Counted from the first letter of the stretch, positions 1-9,421 are shown. The stretch is DNA of 64,000 nt from Haloarcula salinisoli (GCF_019599405.1 NZ_RKLQ01000001.1:620001-684000); one strand, 5' to 3'. Notes: generated by a model from the sequence alone, not told the origin. A program made the numbers and translations.

Positions 1-768
1 CCCGCCGTCGACGACGATGCGCTCGCCGTTGACGTAGGAGGCCAGGTCGCTGGCCAGGAACAGGGCGACGTTTGCGACCTCCTGGGGTTTGCCAAAGCGA
101 CCCTGCGGTATCGCCCCCAGCAACATCTCCTGGAACCGCTGGCCCTCCTCGCCCTCCGCCATCGGCGACTCAGCCAGCATCTGGGTCTCGGTCCAGCCGG
201 GGTTGATACAGTTGACGCGGATGCCATCGTCGCCAAAGCGGTCGGCCAGCGAGTACGTGAGCTGCTGGACGCCGGCCTTCGCCGGCCCGTACACCGGCAT
301 ATCGGCGCCGGTACGCACCGCCGCCAGACTGGCCATGTTGATGATGGTCCCCGGCGTCTCCTCGTCGAGGAACTGTTTCGCGGCGGCCTGCGCGCCGAAG
401 AAGACGCCTTTCAGGTCGATATCCATCACGTGGTCGAAGTCCTCTGGCGTGACCTCCAGGAAGTCGATGTGGGAGATGACGCCGGCGTTGTTCACCCAGA
501 TATCCAGGCCGCCGAGCTCCCCGGCGACTTCGGCGGCCACCTCGAGGTCACTGTAATCGGTCACCGAACACTCGACGTACTCGGCTCGCTGGTCCGTCTC
601 GGCCTCGATACGTTCGTGAGTCGGGTCGCCGCCTTCCTTCGGGTCCTCGCGGATATCGGCGACGACCACGTCCGCGCCGTGGTCGGCAAACGTCAGCGAG
701 ATAGCCCGGCCGAGGCCGCTCGCGGCTCCCGTGACGACTGCAGTCTGGCCGTCGAGTAGCTTACTCAT
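1..768 (-). CDS. SDR family NAD(P)-dependent oxidoreductase (C-terminus cut by window edge)
   Basis: This is a short-chain dehydrogenase/reductase of the 3-oxoacyl-ACP reductase or glucose dehydrogenase type. The N-terminal Rossmann motif TGAASGLG lies at about residues 14-21. NNAG follows, then the catalytic Ser (NMAS) and the YGPAK motif carrying catalytic Tyr and Lys. The reading frame runs 256 codons from ATG at 766-768 to the window edge. Its last visible residues VDGG are typical of the last few residues of SDRs, so little is missing. The substrate cannot be told from sequence. It is transcribed away from the regulator at 965. Confidence 0.93.
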   Translation of the reverse strand, partial: MSKLLDGQTAVVTGAASGLGRAISLTFADHGADVVVADIREDPKEGGDPTHERIEAETDQRAEYVECSVTDYSDLEVAAEVAGELGGLDIWVNNAGVISHIDFLEVTPEDFDHVMDIDLKGVFFGAQAAAKQFLDEETPGTIINMASLAAVRTGADMPVYGPAKAGVQQLTYSLADRFGDDGIRVNCINPGWTETQMLAESPMAEGEEGQRFQEMLLGAIPQGRFGKPQEVANVALFLASDLASYVNGERIVVDGG

Positions 769-931
769 CGTGCTGGCTCCGTTCGGAACTGCGGCGTGTA
801 ACGAACTATCATGCGGGACACAGTGACAGGCAGGACCGAATCCACAATAAGTACTGTCGAAGCGCCAACAGGAACGCGCAGGCGCCCGTTTTTCGGTCCA
901 CCGCCGGTGGAACGGACCGGTCCGCGGAGTG

Positions 932-940
932 TTTTTATTA
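932..940 (+). promoter_or_regulatory. TATA-like box for the regulator at 965
   Basis: The T/A-rich motif TTTTTATTA stands about 29 nt before ATG 965 in otherwise GC-rich DNA, the spacing expected for a leaderless haloarchaeal transcript. It supports ATG 965 rather than the upstream GTG at 929. Confidence 0.55.
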
Positions 941-964
941 CACTGTGGCGAGTCGGTCAGAACG

Positions 965-1777
965 ATGCCGACCGACTCGCCGAACGAGTTCGTCATCGCG
1001 TCCACGGTCCGGACGGCCATCGTCCAGGACCTCGCCGACAGTCCGACCACGACCGACGAACTGCTCTCAGGGATTTCTGCGAGTAGCACGGCGGTGTACG
1101 ACGCGCTCTCGGCGCTCGAGGAGCGGGGTATCGCCCGCGATGTCGGGGACAGATGGGCACTGACCGCGCAGGGACAGATTGCAGCCGACAGCATCGAGGT
1201 CTGGCAGGGTACCGAGTCGTTTCTCGCGACCGACCCGGAGTACTGGCAGACCCACCGCGTCGACGTGATTCCCGACCCCTTCCGGCGTCGGCTCCCCGAG
1301 CTGGGCGATTACGAGGTCTACCGGGACGGCCCGGGCGAACCCAATCGGGCCGAGCAGATCGCCGTGAGCCGGATGGCCGCTGCGGACGCCCCAGACATCA
1401 CGACCCCGTTTTACTCGCTGAACCATCAGCGAAACGTCCCGGACACCCCGGAGACGCGGATGCTCGTCACCCGCGAGGCGACGGACATCAGTGTCCAGCG
1501 CTATCGCGACGGGCACCGCGAGGAGGTGGAGGACTTGCCCGCGGTCCAGATGCGGCTCACGAGGTGTCAGTTCGCCACGGTCGTCGGCGACGAGTTCGTC
1601 CTGTTCGGGCTCCCGACGGTAGATGCAGCGGAGCCGACGCTCTCGGACACCTCGGCGACGCTGGTCTCCGAGACCGAGGCGGCGGTCGAGTGGGGCAAAG
1701 AGTTGTTCGAGTACCTCTGGGAACGCTCGGACCCGATGGAGCCGTACATGGTCGAGCACCACGCCGACGTGCTGTAG
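965..1777 (+). CDS. Winged-helix transcriptional regulator, FilR1-domain type
   Basis: A 270-residue protein with an N-terminal winged helix-turn-helix (about residues 5-70, including VYDALSALEERGI) followed by a large C-terminal domain. This layout matches the many haloarchaeal regulators with a FilR1-like (DUF1724) middle domain. The start is chosen at ATG 965 because a TATA-like box lies 29 nt upstream. The C-terminal motif AAAVEWGKELFEYLW-like helix is typical of these proteins. Its ligand and targets are unknown. It is divergent from the SDR gene at 1-768, a possible target. Confidence 0.8.
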   Translation: MPTDSPNEFVIASTVRTAIVQDLADSPTTTDELLSGISASSTAVYDALSALEERGIARDVGDRWALTAQGQIAADSIEVWQGTESFLATDPEYWQTHRVDVIPDPFRRRLPELGDYEVYRDGPGEPNRAEQIAVSRMAAADAPDITTPFYSLNHQRNVPDTPETRMLVTREATDISVQRYRDGHREEVEDLPAVQMRLTRCQFATVVGDEFVLFGLPTVDAAEPTLSDTSATLVSETEAAVEWGKELFEYLWERSDPMEPYMVEHHADVL

Positions 1778-1829
1778 CGCCGCCCGTTCGACACCGGCCT
1801 TTTTGTCCGTCTGCCGCCAGCGTCCGTGC

Positions 1830-2126
1830 ATGACCGACGACACCGACCCGGAGTCGAACCTGCAACAGTGGAAGGAGACGATGCAGGCCGAACACGAGGC
1901 GGCCATCCACGACCCGGACCCCGACGAGACCCACCGCATCGAGGGGGTCTCGCAGGTCAGCTACCGCGTCTACTTCGACTACGACCCCGACAGCGGGTCA
2001 CTGGAGCGGGCCAGTCGGGAGCAGGTCGACGACCTCGCGGACCCGGAGCTGCTCGCCTGTGCGTGTGGCGTCCGGGGAATGACACCCGACGAGGCGACCG
2101 CCCACGTCGAAGCGGCCCGCGAGTAG
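1830..2126 (+). CDS. Small acidic hypothetical protein
   Basis: A 98-residue, very acidic protein beginning MTDDTDPES. It has no membrane segment or signal peptide. The mid region (SQVSYRVYFDYD) looks like a beta hairpin, and a CACG segment occurs near residues 76-80. I do not recognise a family with a known role. ATG 1830 follows the regulator stop by 52 nt, so co-transcription is possible. It is convergent with the CPBP gene: its stop abuts the stop of that gene. Confidence 0.75.
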   Translation: MTDDTDPESNLQQWKETMQAEHEAAIHDPDPDETHRIEGVSQVSYRVYFDYDPDSGSLERASREQVDDLADPELLACACGVRGMTPDEATAHVEAARE

Positions 2127-2987
2127 TTACGGGAGGGCCAGTCCCAGCAGCGCCTGTCCCTGCTGTGGCAGTTCGTCGCCCAGCGTCAGGCTGACATAGA
2201 GGAGGGTAAACAACGTCGCGTTGTACAGGCCGTGTATCAGCGACGGGACGACGATGTTCTCGGCGTACTCGTAGGCGACGCCAAAGACCGTCGCGGTGCC
2301 AAAGAGGATGCTCACGACGACGAGGTTGCCCACCAGCGAGCCGCCCACGAGCGCGACGATGTGCAGCGCCGCGAAAAAGAGGGAGGCGATGGCGATACCC
2401 GGCACGCGGCTGAACCGCTCCCGGATGCGCGCCTGGACGACGCCGCGGAAGAGCAGTTCCTCGCCCGGACCGATGACGAGTATCGACGCTGGAATCAACA
2501 GCAGGAGTAGTTCCGGGTTCGACCGCCCGAGCTCCGCGGCGGCGTTTTCTCCCGTGTTGAGTGACTGGCCCCGGAGCTCCTGGAGGACGGTCAGCAGGAT
2601 GCCGGATATCATCACCCAGACGATGGCCGCGGCGTAGCCCGCGAGGACGATACCCACCTCACGCAGGCTCGGGACCGAGACGGGAATCCCGAACGCCGGC
2701 CCCTCGCCGCCGATGTCCAGCGCGGACCGCACACGCGGCGCGATGACCGGCCTGAGCTTGTAGTAGCTCAGCGCGACGCCGCCACAGCCGATACCCTGGA
2801 CGAGGACGAGACTGAGGACCAGGAAGCCGAAGGTCGACAGTCCCGACCCGGTGAGCAGCCCGATACCCAGGACCGTCAGGACGAGCAGCGCGAACCCGAG
2901 TGCAAGCCCGCCGGCCCCGAGACCCAGCGCGGAGACCAGCGCGATGGCCGACTGGAGGCGCGGACGCTCGCGTGACACGGTTGACAT
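2127..2987 (-). CDS. CPBP family intramembrane metalloprotease
   Basis: A 286-residue polytopic membrane protein of the CAAX-protease/bacteriocin-processing (CPBP, Abi) family. The signature motifs are present: EELLFRG (the E-E-x-x-x-R motif), then a membrane segment with FAALH, and near the C-terminus LIHGLYN with another conserved His. These residues line the intramembrane active site. About seven or eight hydrophobic segments are visible. Start ATG 2987 is preferred over an in-frame ATG 15 nt upstream because MSTVSRERPR gives a short cytoplasmic lead. The substrate is unknown; it lies 18 kb from the RiPP cluster, so a role as its leader protease is only speculation. Confidence 0.88.
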   Translation of the reverse strand: MSTVSRERPRLQSAIALVSALGLGAGGLALGFALLVLTVLGIGLLTGSGLSTFGFLVLSLVLVQGIGCGGVALSYYKLRPVIAPRVRSALDIGGEGPAFGIPVSVPSLREVGIVLAGYAAAIVWVMISGILLTVLQELRGQSLNTGENAAAELGRSNPELLLLLIPASILVIGPGEELLFRGVVQARIRERFSRVPGIAIASLFFAALHIVALVGGSLVGNLVVVSILFGTATVFGVAYEYAENIVVPSLIHGLYNATLFTLLYVSLTLGDELPQQGQALLGLALP

Positions 2988-3035
2988 ACCACGCAGTAGC
3001 AACGACGGCCTGAAAAGCCGTTCCCTCTCGGACGG

Positions 3036-3575
3036 TCAGTTTGTCCGTTCGCCGGCCTCGACGGCACCGTCGAGCCAGTTCGCCTCGGGCGGGAGCGGAC
3101 ACGAGAAGGTGTCGCTGTAGGCACAGAAGGGCGCGTACGCGAGGTTGAAATCCAGCGTTACGGTGTCGCCGTCGGCCAGTTCGCCGTCGTGTTCCAGCTC
3201 CATGTAGCGGCCCCGTTTGTACGTCTGCTGGCCTGTCGTCTTGTCCCGGAACGGGACAAAGAGCTGGCCCGGGTCGTCGCCGGCCTGCCGGTAGCCCTGG
3301 AGGGTGGCGGCCTCGCCGTCGATGTCGAACTCGAAGGTGACGACGTGCAGATACCGGACCACGCGCCCGTCGGTCGTCTCCATCTCGACGGGCTCGGGGT
3401 CGTCGTGGCGGGTCACCGACGCCTCGACGCGGTAGGTCGGGTCGGGGTCGAAATACGACAGCCCGTCGAAGCCATCCCGTTCCTCCGGCGGGATGGGCGA
3501 CTGCGGGTGCTCGGCGAAGAAGTCGTCTTTCTCGGCGCGATTCCGGCGAAGTTCCTCGGCGTAGTCGTCGGTCAT
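3036..3575 (-). CDS. DUF1684 domain-containing protein
   Basis: A 179-residue protein matching the DUF1684 family. The hallmark is the C-terminal block with DFNLAYAPFCAYSDTFSCPLPPEANWL, an AYxPxCAY...CPxPPxEN pattern, preceded by beta-rich sequence containing GRYMEL. The N-terminus (RNRAEKDDFFAEHPQSPI) is also typical of the family. The biochemical role is unknown. It sits between the CPBP protease and the sensor kinase on the same strand. Confidence 0.85.
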   Translation of the reverse strand: MTDDYAEELRRNRAEKDDFFAEHPQSPIPPEERDGFDGLSYFDPDPTYRVEASVTRHDDPEPVEMETTDGRVVRYLHVVTFEFDIDGEAATLQGYRQAGDDPGQLFVPFRDKTTGQQTYKRGRYMELEHDGELADGDTVTLDFNLAYAPFCAYSDTFSCPLPPEANWLDGAVEAGERTN

Positions 3576-3631
3576 GGGCGCCCTACCCGCGCGAGCGGTT
3601 TCAGTGCGGCGGTCGCGTGGCCGGGTCGGTC

Positions 3632-5131
3632 TCAGAACTGTATCTCGAAGCGCGCGCCGCCGCGCTCGCTCTCCGTGACGGAAATCGACCAGCCGTGGGC
3701 CTCGACGATTTCGCCGACGATAGCCAGTCCGAAGCCGGTGCTTTCGGCGGCGAGCGCGTGGCCAAAGTCGAAGATGGCGTCGCGCTCGTCCGGTGGGATG
3801 CCGGGGCCGTCGTCGGCGACGTAGACGCCGCCGTCGATGTCACCGACGCGTATCGTCGCCGCCGGCCCGGCGTGGGTGACGGCGTTGTCCAGCAGGTTGT
3901 CGAACAGCTGTCTGAGCCGGCTGCGGTCGGCCGGGACCGTGCGCTCGGTCGTGATCTCGAGGGTCGCCCCGTCGGGCTGGCGGTCGGCCCAGCACGCCGA
4001 GAGCAGCGCGGGCAGCGAGACGGGCTCGGTCGACTCGACGGCGTCGCCCTCGCGGGCCCACGTGAGCACGTCGTCGATGAGCTCGGACATCCGGCGGTGG
4101 GCCGCGGCGACGTCGTCGAGGTGGTCGCTGGCCTGGCTGTCCTCGGCGGCCAGTTCGAGGTGGGCGCCCGCGAGGTCGAGCGGCGTCCGCAGGTCGTGCG
4201 AGACGATAGAGGCGAACTCCTCCAGGCGCTCGTTCTGGCGGGCCAGTGCCTGTTCGCGCTCACGGAGCGTCTCCTCGCGACTGGCCTGCTGGAGCCCCGA
4301 CTGGATGTTCGCGGCCAGCACCTGCCCCAGCGAGCGGTCGGTCGGCTTGAACGTCGCCGGTTCGGTCGAACCGGCCACTAACACGCCGTAGTCGCCCAGT
4401 GGAAGTAGCAGCTCCGAGCGGAACGGCGTGGACGGGTTGAACACGTCCGGGTCCTCGCGCACGTCGTCACAGATGACGGCGTCCCCAGTCTCGAAGGCCC
4501 GCCACGCGATACTGCTCCCGCTGGGGAAGCTCGGGGGCTCACCGAGCAGTTCCCTGCTGCGTGCGGTCGTCGCTGCCGGGTCGAGCGTGTCTGTCTCCTC
4601 GTCGTACCGGTAAATCGCGTTTATCTCGAAGCCCAGGACGTCCCTGGCGGCGTTGACGCCGATGTCGACCACCTCGTCGGTCGTCTCGGCCGCCATCAGC
4701 TCCCGGGCCGTCTCGTGCAGGGCCGTCAGATTCGCCTCGTGAGCCGTCCGTTCGGTGATGTCAGTGTAGAGCCCGTACACCTGGTCCGAACCGTCGGCGC
4801 GGACGCGCCGGAACAGGTACTCGCGCTCCCGGCCCTCGACCGTCTCGCGACGCACCTCGCAGACGCCATCCGCCGGGCCGGCGAGTGCCCCACGTACGGC
4901 CTCGGACGACGGTGACCCGAGCAGCTCGTCAAGCGGTTCTTCGACGACCGATTCGGTGTCGTGACCGAACGCCCGCGCGAACGCGTCGTTGATGCGACGG
5001 ACGCGCGGCTCGTCCGTACCGAAATCCACGAGCACCGCTGGGTCGGGGAGGACATCGAACAGCGGGTCCAGCCGACCGGTGTCACGCGACCGGCCACCGT
5101 CGGTCGCGACCCAGTGAGTCCCGTCTGTCAT
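3632..5131 (-). CDS. PAS-GAF sensor histidine kinase
   Basis: A 499-residue cytoplasmic sensor kinase without membrane segments. Residues about 20-130 form a PAS domain ending in the usual DITER linker. Residues about 135-285 form a GAF domain. A coiled linker leads to the HisKA H-box SHDLRTPL, with the phospho-acceptor His at residue 312. The HATPase domain has the N-box DNLLDNAVTHA near 411-421, the G1 motif DDGPGIP near 440-446 and G2 GFGLAIV near 466-472. No response regulator gene is adjacent, which is common for haloarchaeal kinases. Ligand unknown. Confidence 0.93.
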   Translation of the reverse strand: MTDGTHWVATDGGRSRDTGRLDPLFDVLPDPAVLVDFGTDEPRVRRINDAFARAFGHDTESVVEEPLDELLGSPSSEAVRGALAGPADGVCEVRRETVEGREREYLFRRVRADGSDQVYGLYTDITERTAHEANLTALHETARELMAAETTDEVVDIGVNAARDVLGFEINAIYRYDEETDTLDPAATTARSRELLGEPPSFPSGSSIAWRAFETGDAVICDDVREDPDVFNPSTPFRSELLLPLGDYGVLVAGSTEPATFKPTDRSLGQVLAANIQSGLQQASREETLREREQALARQNERLEEFASIVSHDLRTPLDLAGAHLELAAEDSQASDHLDDVAAAHRRMSELIDDVLTWAREGDAVESTEPVSLPALLSACWADRQPDGATLEITTERTVPADRSRLRQLFDNLLDNAVTHAGPAATIRVGDIDGGVYVADDGPGIPPDERDAIFDFGHALAAESTGFGLAIVGEIVEAHGWSISVTESERGGARFEIQF

Positions 5132-5189
5132 TGTGTACTGGAGGGGGAGTAGCTACTTCAACACCGCGGGCCAGTTATCAGCAACCATA

Positions 5190-7151
5190 CTACTCCTCGG
5201 CGTAGATAGCGTCGACGGCGTCCTGGAACTCCTGGTGGATGTTGCGGCGCTTCTTCTTCATCGACGGCGTGAGGAGGTCGTTGCGCGCTGTCCACTCCTC
5301 GGGGACCAGCTCGAAGGCCTTGATGCGCTCGGTGCGCTCCAGTTCTGCGTTGGCCTCGTCGACGGCGGCCTGAACCCAGCCGCGAACGGCCTCGTGGTCA
5401 CACTGGGCGGCCGGGTCGTCGGGCAGGTCGATACCCTCCCTGGCCGCGAGCCGTTCCATCTCCTCGAAGTCGGGAACGATGAGCGCCCCGACGAACTTCT
5501 CGTCGTCGCCGACGACCATTATCTGGTCGACTCGGTCGACCGTCGCGAACAGGTCCTCGATGGGCTGTGGGGCGACGTTCTTCCCCGTCGAGAGCACCAG
5601 GAGCTGTTTGATTCGGTCGTGATACACCAGAAAGCCGTCGTCGGTCTGCTCGACCACGTCGCCGGTCCGGAACCAGCGCTGCCCCTCAAGTTCGGTGAAT
5701 CCACGGGTCGTCTCGCCCGGGTTCGCCCAGTATCCCGCGGTGACGTTGGGGCCGGCGACGAGCAGCTCGCCTAGCCGACCGCTGGCGTCGTCGAACTCCC
5801 TCTCGTCGACGACGTGTTCGTCGATGTGGATGTCGATTTCGGTTACCGGGTAGCCGAGCGTCCCCGGCCGGAGGTCCTCCGGCGGATTGATGGATATGAC
5901 CGGTGCCGTCTCGGTGAGCCCGTACCCCTCGACGATGTCGATACCCATCCCGATGAACGTCTCACAGAGCTCTTTAGAGAGGCTCCCGCCGCCGCTGACC
6001 ATGAACTCTACTTCACCGCCGACTCCCTCGCGGACTGTGCTGTAGACGAGACGGTCCGCGAGTCGGTGCTGGAGCGTCAACAGTGACCCCGGGTCCTCCG
6101 TGCGGGCGTGCTCTCTGGCGACGCCCAGCGCCCAGTCGAAGATGCGCTCTTTGACCGGCGAGGCGCTGGCCTGCTCGCGCATCCGCCGGAAGATGCGCTC
6201 GTAGACGCGAGGGACGCTCGCACCGAAGTGCGGGCGAACCTGTTCCAGGTCGTCGGCCAGCGTGTCCGGGCTCTCGGCGTAGCAGACGGTCACACCGGAG
6301 GCATACATGAAGAAGTGGCCCGCCAGCCGTTCGAAGACGTGGGCCAGCGGGAGGAAGGCGATAGAGCGCTTCCCGGCCGCGACCGTCGGGAGCCCAGGGG
6401 CCTTGTCCGGACGGGGCCCAAGCCGCCGCCGCGTCTGGTTGACGTTCGTCCGGAAGTTCCTGTGCGTGAGCTCTACCCCCTTCGGTTGCCCGGTGGTCCC
6501 GGAGGTATAGATGATGCTCGCGAGGTCGTCCAGTGACCGGTCGGCGAGCCAGGTCTCGTACTCGCTGGACTCGAAGGCGGCTTCGCCCCGGTCGTAGACG
6601 TCGGAAAGCGTCAGCACGTCCGCCCGGTCGGGCGCGCAGTCGTCCATCGTGACGACGGCCTCGAGGTCGAGGTCGTCCTCCACCGCTAGCACCCGCTCTA
6701 ACTGCTCGTCGGTGCCCACGACCGCCAGCTCGGCGTCCGGGTCGTCGAGGAGATAGCGGACCTGTTTCTCCGAGGAGTCGGTGTACACCGTGGTCACGAC
6801 CCCGCCGGCCGACAGCACGGCGAAATCGGTTAGCGCCCATTCCATCCGCGTCGACGCGAAGATGCCCACGCGGGTGTCGCTACTCACGCCGAGTTCGCGG
6901 AAGCCGGCGGCGAGATATCGAACGAGCTCGCCCATCCGCTCGTAGCTGAGCCGTCCGTAGGCACCGTCGGGCGGTCTCGGGAGTATCTCGCCCGTCAGCG
7001 AGCGGTCGTAGACGCCGCCCTTGTACTGCTGGGCGTCCCGCTCGGCGTTGCGGGTCGCGGTCGCCGCGAACAGTTCACCGAGTGTGTCCAACTCCGTGAC
7101 GTCGTCGCTGTAGGCGGCCTCCGCCTCGAACCAGCTCGGTGGGGCACCCAT
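5190..7151 (-). CDS. Long-chain fatty-acid--CoA ligase (AMP-dependent synthetase)
   Basis: A 653-residue adenylate-forming enzyme of the FadD/ACSL branch that would activate a carboxylic acid to its acyl-CoA. The ATP-binding P-loop YTSGTTGQPKG lies near residues 215-225. GYGLTET follows the acceptor loop, then RTGD, and a C-terminal subdomain that ends with the catalytic Lys region (LLTPSMKKKRR). ATG 7151 is chosen over the in-frame GTG at 7166 because a weak TATA-like stretch lies about 28 nt before 7151. Chain-length preference cannot be read from sequence. Confidence 0.9.
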   Translation of the reverse strand: MGAPPSWFEAEAAYSDDVTELDTLGELFAATATRNAERDAQQYKGGVYDRSLTGEILPRPPDGAYGRLSYERMGELVRYLAAGFRELGVSSDTRVGIFASTRMEWALTDFAVLSAGGVVTTVYTDSSEKQVRYLLDDPDAELAVVGTDEQLERVLAVEDDLDLEAVVTMDDCAPDRADVLTLSDVYDRGEAAFESSEYETWLADRSLDDLASIIYTSGTTGQPKGVELTHRNFRTNVNQTRRRLGPRPDKAPGLPTVAAGKRSIAFLPLAHVFERLAGHFFMYASGVTVCYAESPDTLADDLEQVRPHFGASVPRVYERIFRRMREQASASPVKERIFDWALGVAREHARTEDPGSLLTLQHRLADRLVYSTVREGVGGEVEFMVSGGGSLSKELCETFIGMGIDIVEGYGLTETAPVISINPPEDLRPGTLGYPVTEIDIHIDEHVVDEREFDDASGRLGELLVAGPNVTAGYWANPGETTRGFTELEGQRWFRTGDVVEQTDDGFLVYHDRIKQLLVLSTGKNVAPQPIEDLFATVDRVDQIMVVGDDEKFVGALIVPDFEEMERLAAREGIDLPDDPAAQCDHEAVRGWVQAAVDEANAELERTERIKAFELVPEEWTARNDLLTPSMKKKRRNIHQEFQDAVDAIYAEE

Positions 7152-7325
7152 TGCATGGTCGTTCACCGAGGACGGACAAGTATGTAATGGATGTTAACAC
7201 TGTACACGTTGAAAATCGTTTGAAAACCGGATAGCAACCGTCTGGCGCGGACGACGGGCCCGCCTCCGATAGCGAATATCGGGAGGATGACAAGTCCGGC
7301 GCCGATAGCAACCGCAGACCCCAGC

Positions 7326-7775
7326 TTACTCGATGTGGATGTCCGTGCCGGCGTCGTCCTCGGACACCACTTCGAACTGGATTTCGAGGACGCCGTTGTG
7401 GTAGCTGGCCGTCACGTGGTCGGGGTCGACGTGGGCTGGGAGCGTAATCCGCTCGCTGACCTGTCGGCTCCGGTAGCTCATCCCGTCCCCGACCTCGTGT
7501 TCGCCGCTGAGGTGGAGCACGTCGTCGTGGAGGCGAATGGAGAGCTCGTCCCGGTCGAAACCCGGGAGGTCAGCGAGGACCACGAAGCCGTCGTCTGTCT
7601 CCTCGACGGTGACCCCAGCGTCCCAGCTCCGCTGGTCGGCGCTCTCGATGGCCGGTGCTTCTCGCCGGCTGTCACCGAACTGTCGGCTCTGGGGCCCGAT
7701 GCCGCCGAACATCTCCCGGCGCATCTGGTCGAAGAACCGGTCCATGCCGTCGAAGGGGTATCGCTGGTCTCTCAT
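7326..7775 (-). CDS. Hsp20/alpha-crystallin family small heat-shock protein
   Basis: A 149-residue small heat-shock protein. The N-terminal arm (MDRFFDQMRREMFGG) precedes an alpha-crystallin domain from about residue 50 to the end, with LPGFDRDELSI-like and HNGVLEI motifs. The C-terminal I-x-I anchor is absent or very short. It would hold unfolding proteins in the cytoplasm without ATP. ATG 7775 fits a TATA-like box 26-35 nt upstream. Confidence 0.92.
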   Translation of the reverse strand: MRDQRYPFDGMDRFFDQMRREMFGGIGPQSRQFGDSRREAPAIESADQRSWDAGVTVEETDDGFVVLADLPGFDRDELSIRLHDDVLHLSGEHEVGDGMSYRSRQVSERITLPAHVDPDHVTASYHNGVLEIQFEVVSEDDAGTDIHIE

Positions 7776-7800
7776 AACAGCCTTATATTGGTCCCGAGCG

Positions 7801-7810
7801 GATATAAACA
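7801..7810 (-). promoter_or_regulatory. TATA-like box for the Hsp20 gene
   Basis: Read on the minus strand the motif is TGTTTATATC, about 26-35 nt before ATG 7775. This is the canonical spacing for a leaderless haloarchaeal promoter. Confidence 0.6.
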
Positions 7811-7906
7811 GATATGGACGTGTGATAGCAGGGCGCCGACTACCGTCACCGCCCGCTCGCCCGGCCAACCACGGGGCTTTTTCGCGTCGGGTGCGCACCC
7901 GCGAGT

Positions 7907-8749
7907 ATGACAGACGGCTGGTTCGTCGGGCTGGACCCCGACGACACGACCGCGGCGGCCGAACGCATCGCGAGCGGGCGGGCCGAGTCCCCCGACGACT
8001 GGCCCGCCCAGGCCGTCGACGCAGGCTACGCCGCCGACACCGAGGCGTACTACGAGCGGCTCCACGCGGCGACGACGGCGGCCACCGAGACGGCCGTCAC
8101 TGAGCGCGAACGGGCCGACGACCAACAGCTCGTCCACGCGGTGCGGGCCATGGCCGACTGCGAGCGCACCGCAAACGAGCTGGCCGAACGGGTCGCTGAG
8201 TGGGGCGGCAGTCGCTACGGCGAGGCTGGAAGCGGCGTGGGGTACGCCCGGCGCATCGCCGAGGGCGACGTGGGAGAGGGAGACGAGGGCGGCGACCGGG
8301 CCCTTCGCTCGCTGGCCGAGCGCGTCGTGGCGGTCGCCGAGGAGGCCGACGAGCTCCGGGCGTACATAGAGCGCACCGCGCCCGCCGTCGCGCCGAACCT
8401 CTCAGCGCTGGCCGGACCGGTCCTGGCCGCACGCCTCGTCTCGCTGGCCGGCGGGCTGGAATCGCTCGCGAAGAAGCCAAGCGGCACCGTCCAGGTGCTG
8501 GGTGCCGAGGACGCCCTGTTCGCGCACCTCCGCGGGGGCGCGCCCTCGCCCAAGCACGGCATCATCTTCACCCACGAGTACGTCAGCGGCACCCGCCGCG
8601 AGGAGCGGGGCTCCGCGGCTCGCGCGCTGGCCGGCAAACTCTCCATCGCCGCCCGAATCGACCACTACAGCGGCGATCGCCGACCAGACCTGGAGCGGGA
8701 CCTCGACGAGCGCATCGAACGCATCCGAACCCGGGGAGGTGACCAATGA
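7907..8749 (+). CDS. Nop5/Nop56-family C/D box RNP protein
   Basis: A 280-residue Nop5 scaffold protein of the archaeal box C/D ribonucleoprotein, which positions guide RNA and fibrillarin for 2'-O-methylation of rRNA and tRNA. The NOP domain motifs are clear: KPSGTVQVLGAEDALFAHL, then APSPKHGIIF and the C-terminal RRPDLERDLDERIE region. A helical coiled-coil segment spans about residues 60-170. It is directly followed by, and overlaps, the fibrillarin gene, the conserved partner. It lacks a long C-terminal Lys-rich tail, as usual for haloarchaea. Confidence 0.93.
   Translation: MTDGWFVGLDPDDTTAAAERIASGRAESPDDWPAQAVDAGYAADTEAYYERLHAATTAATETAVTERERADDQQLVHAVRAMADCERTANELAERVAEWGGSRYGEAGSGVGYARRIAEGDVGEGDEGGDRALRSLAERVVAVAEEADELRAYIERTAPAVAPNLSALAGPVLAARLVSLAGGLESLAKKPSGTVQVLGAEDALFAHLRGGAPSPKHGIIFTHEYVSGTRREERGSAARALAGKLSIAARIDHYSGDRRPDLERDLDERIERIRTRGGDQ
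8735..8742 (+). promoter_or_regulatory. Strong Shine-Dalgarno site for fibrillarin
   Basis: GGAGGTGA ends 3 nt before ATG 8746, inside the last codons of the Nop5 gene. It fixes the fibrillarin start and shows translation re-initiation within the operon, in contrast to the leaderless first gene. Confidence 0.75.
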
Positions 8750-9375
8750 CGCTCCCTGACGGCGTCCCTCGCCACGACTTCGACGGCACGACGAGCATCG
8801 CCACGAAGGGCCACCCAGAATACGGCGAGGCCACCGACGGCGAGTGGCGCCGGTGGGACCCGCACCGCTCGAAGCTCGGCGCGATGCTCGCCCTGGGCAT
8901 GGACACTGGTCTGGAAGGCGGGCAGAAAACTCTCTACCTCGGTGCCGCCGCCGGCACGACGGTGAGCCACGTCGCGGATTTCGGCGGGCCGACCTACGCC
9001 GTCGAGTTCGCACCCCGACCCACTCGGGACTTACTCGACGTGGCCGACCACCGCGAGAACCTCTTTCCGCTGCTCAAGGACGCCCGCAAGCCCGAGACAT
9101 ACGCCCACGTCGTCGAACCCGTCGACGTCATCGTCCAGGACGTCGCCACCCGCGGGCAGGCCCGCGTCGCGGCGCTGAACCGCCAGTTCCTCGACGACGG
9201 CGGCCGCCTGCTCGCCGCGGTCAAGGCCCGCAGCGAGGACGTGACTGCCGACCCCGAAGACGTGTTCGACGAGGTGGTGGCCGAACTGCAAGAATCCTAC
9301 GAGGTGCTCGAAACCGAGCAACTGGCCCCCTACCACGAGGACCACCTCGGCGTCGTGGCGCGACCGCTGGAGTAG
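8746..9375 (+). CDS. flpA: Fibrillarin-like rRNA/tRNA 2'-O-methyltransferase
   Basis: A 209-residue SAM-dependent methyltransferase of box C/D RNPs. The SAM-binding motif LYLGAAAGTTVSHVADFGG lies near residues 63-81. VYAVEFAPR-type acidic loop and the catalytic region VDVIVQDVATRGQ follow, ending with the Lys of LAAVKARS. It overlaps the Nop5 stop codon by 4 nt and has its own Shine-Dalgarno site, so the two proteins are translated together. Confidence 0.96.
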   Translation: MTLPDGVPRHDFDGTTSIATKGHPEYGEATDGEWRRWDPHRSKLGAMLALGMDTGLEGGQKTLYLGAAAGTTVSHVADFGGPTYAVEFAPRPTRDLLDVADHRENLFPLLKDARKPETYAHVVEPVDVIVQDVATRGQARVAALNRQFLDDGGRLLAAVKARSEDVTADPEDVFDEVVAELQESYEVLETEQLAPYHEDHLGVVARPLE

Positions 9376-9421
9376 GCGACTCGACTTTCTACGTGGCTTG
9401 TTGCCGATTGTCCAATCGACA

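Noticed and set aside
2127..2987. CPBP protease as the leader protease of the azole-peptide cluster
   Set aside because: It is 18 kb away in an unrelated neighbourhood and CPBP proteins are numerous in haloarchaea; nothing in the sequence links it.
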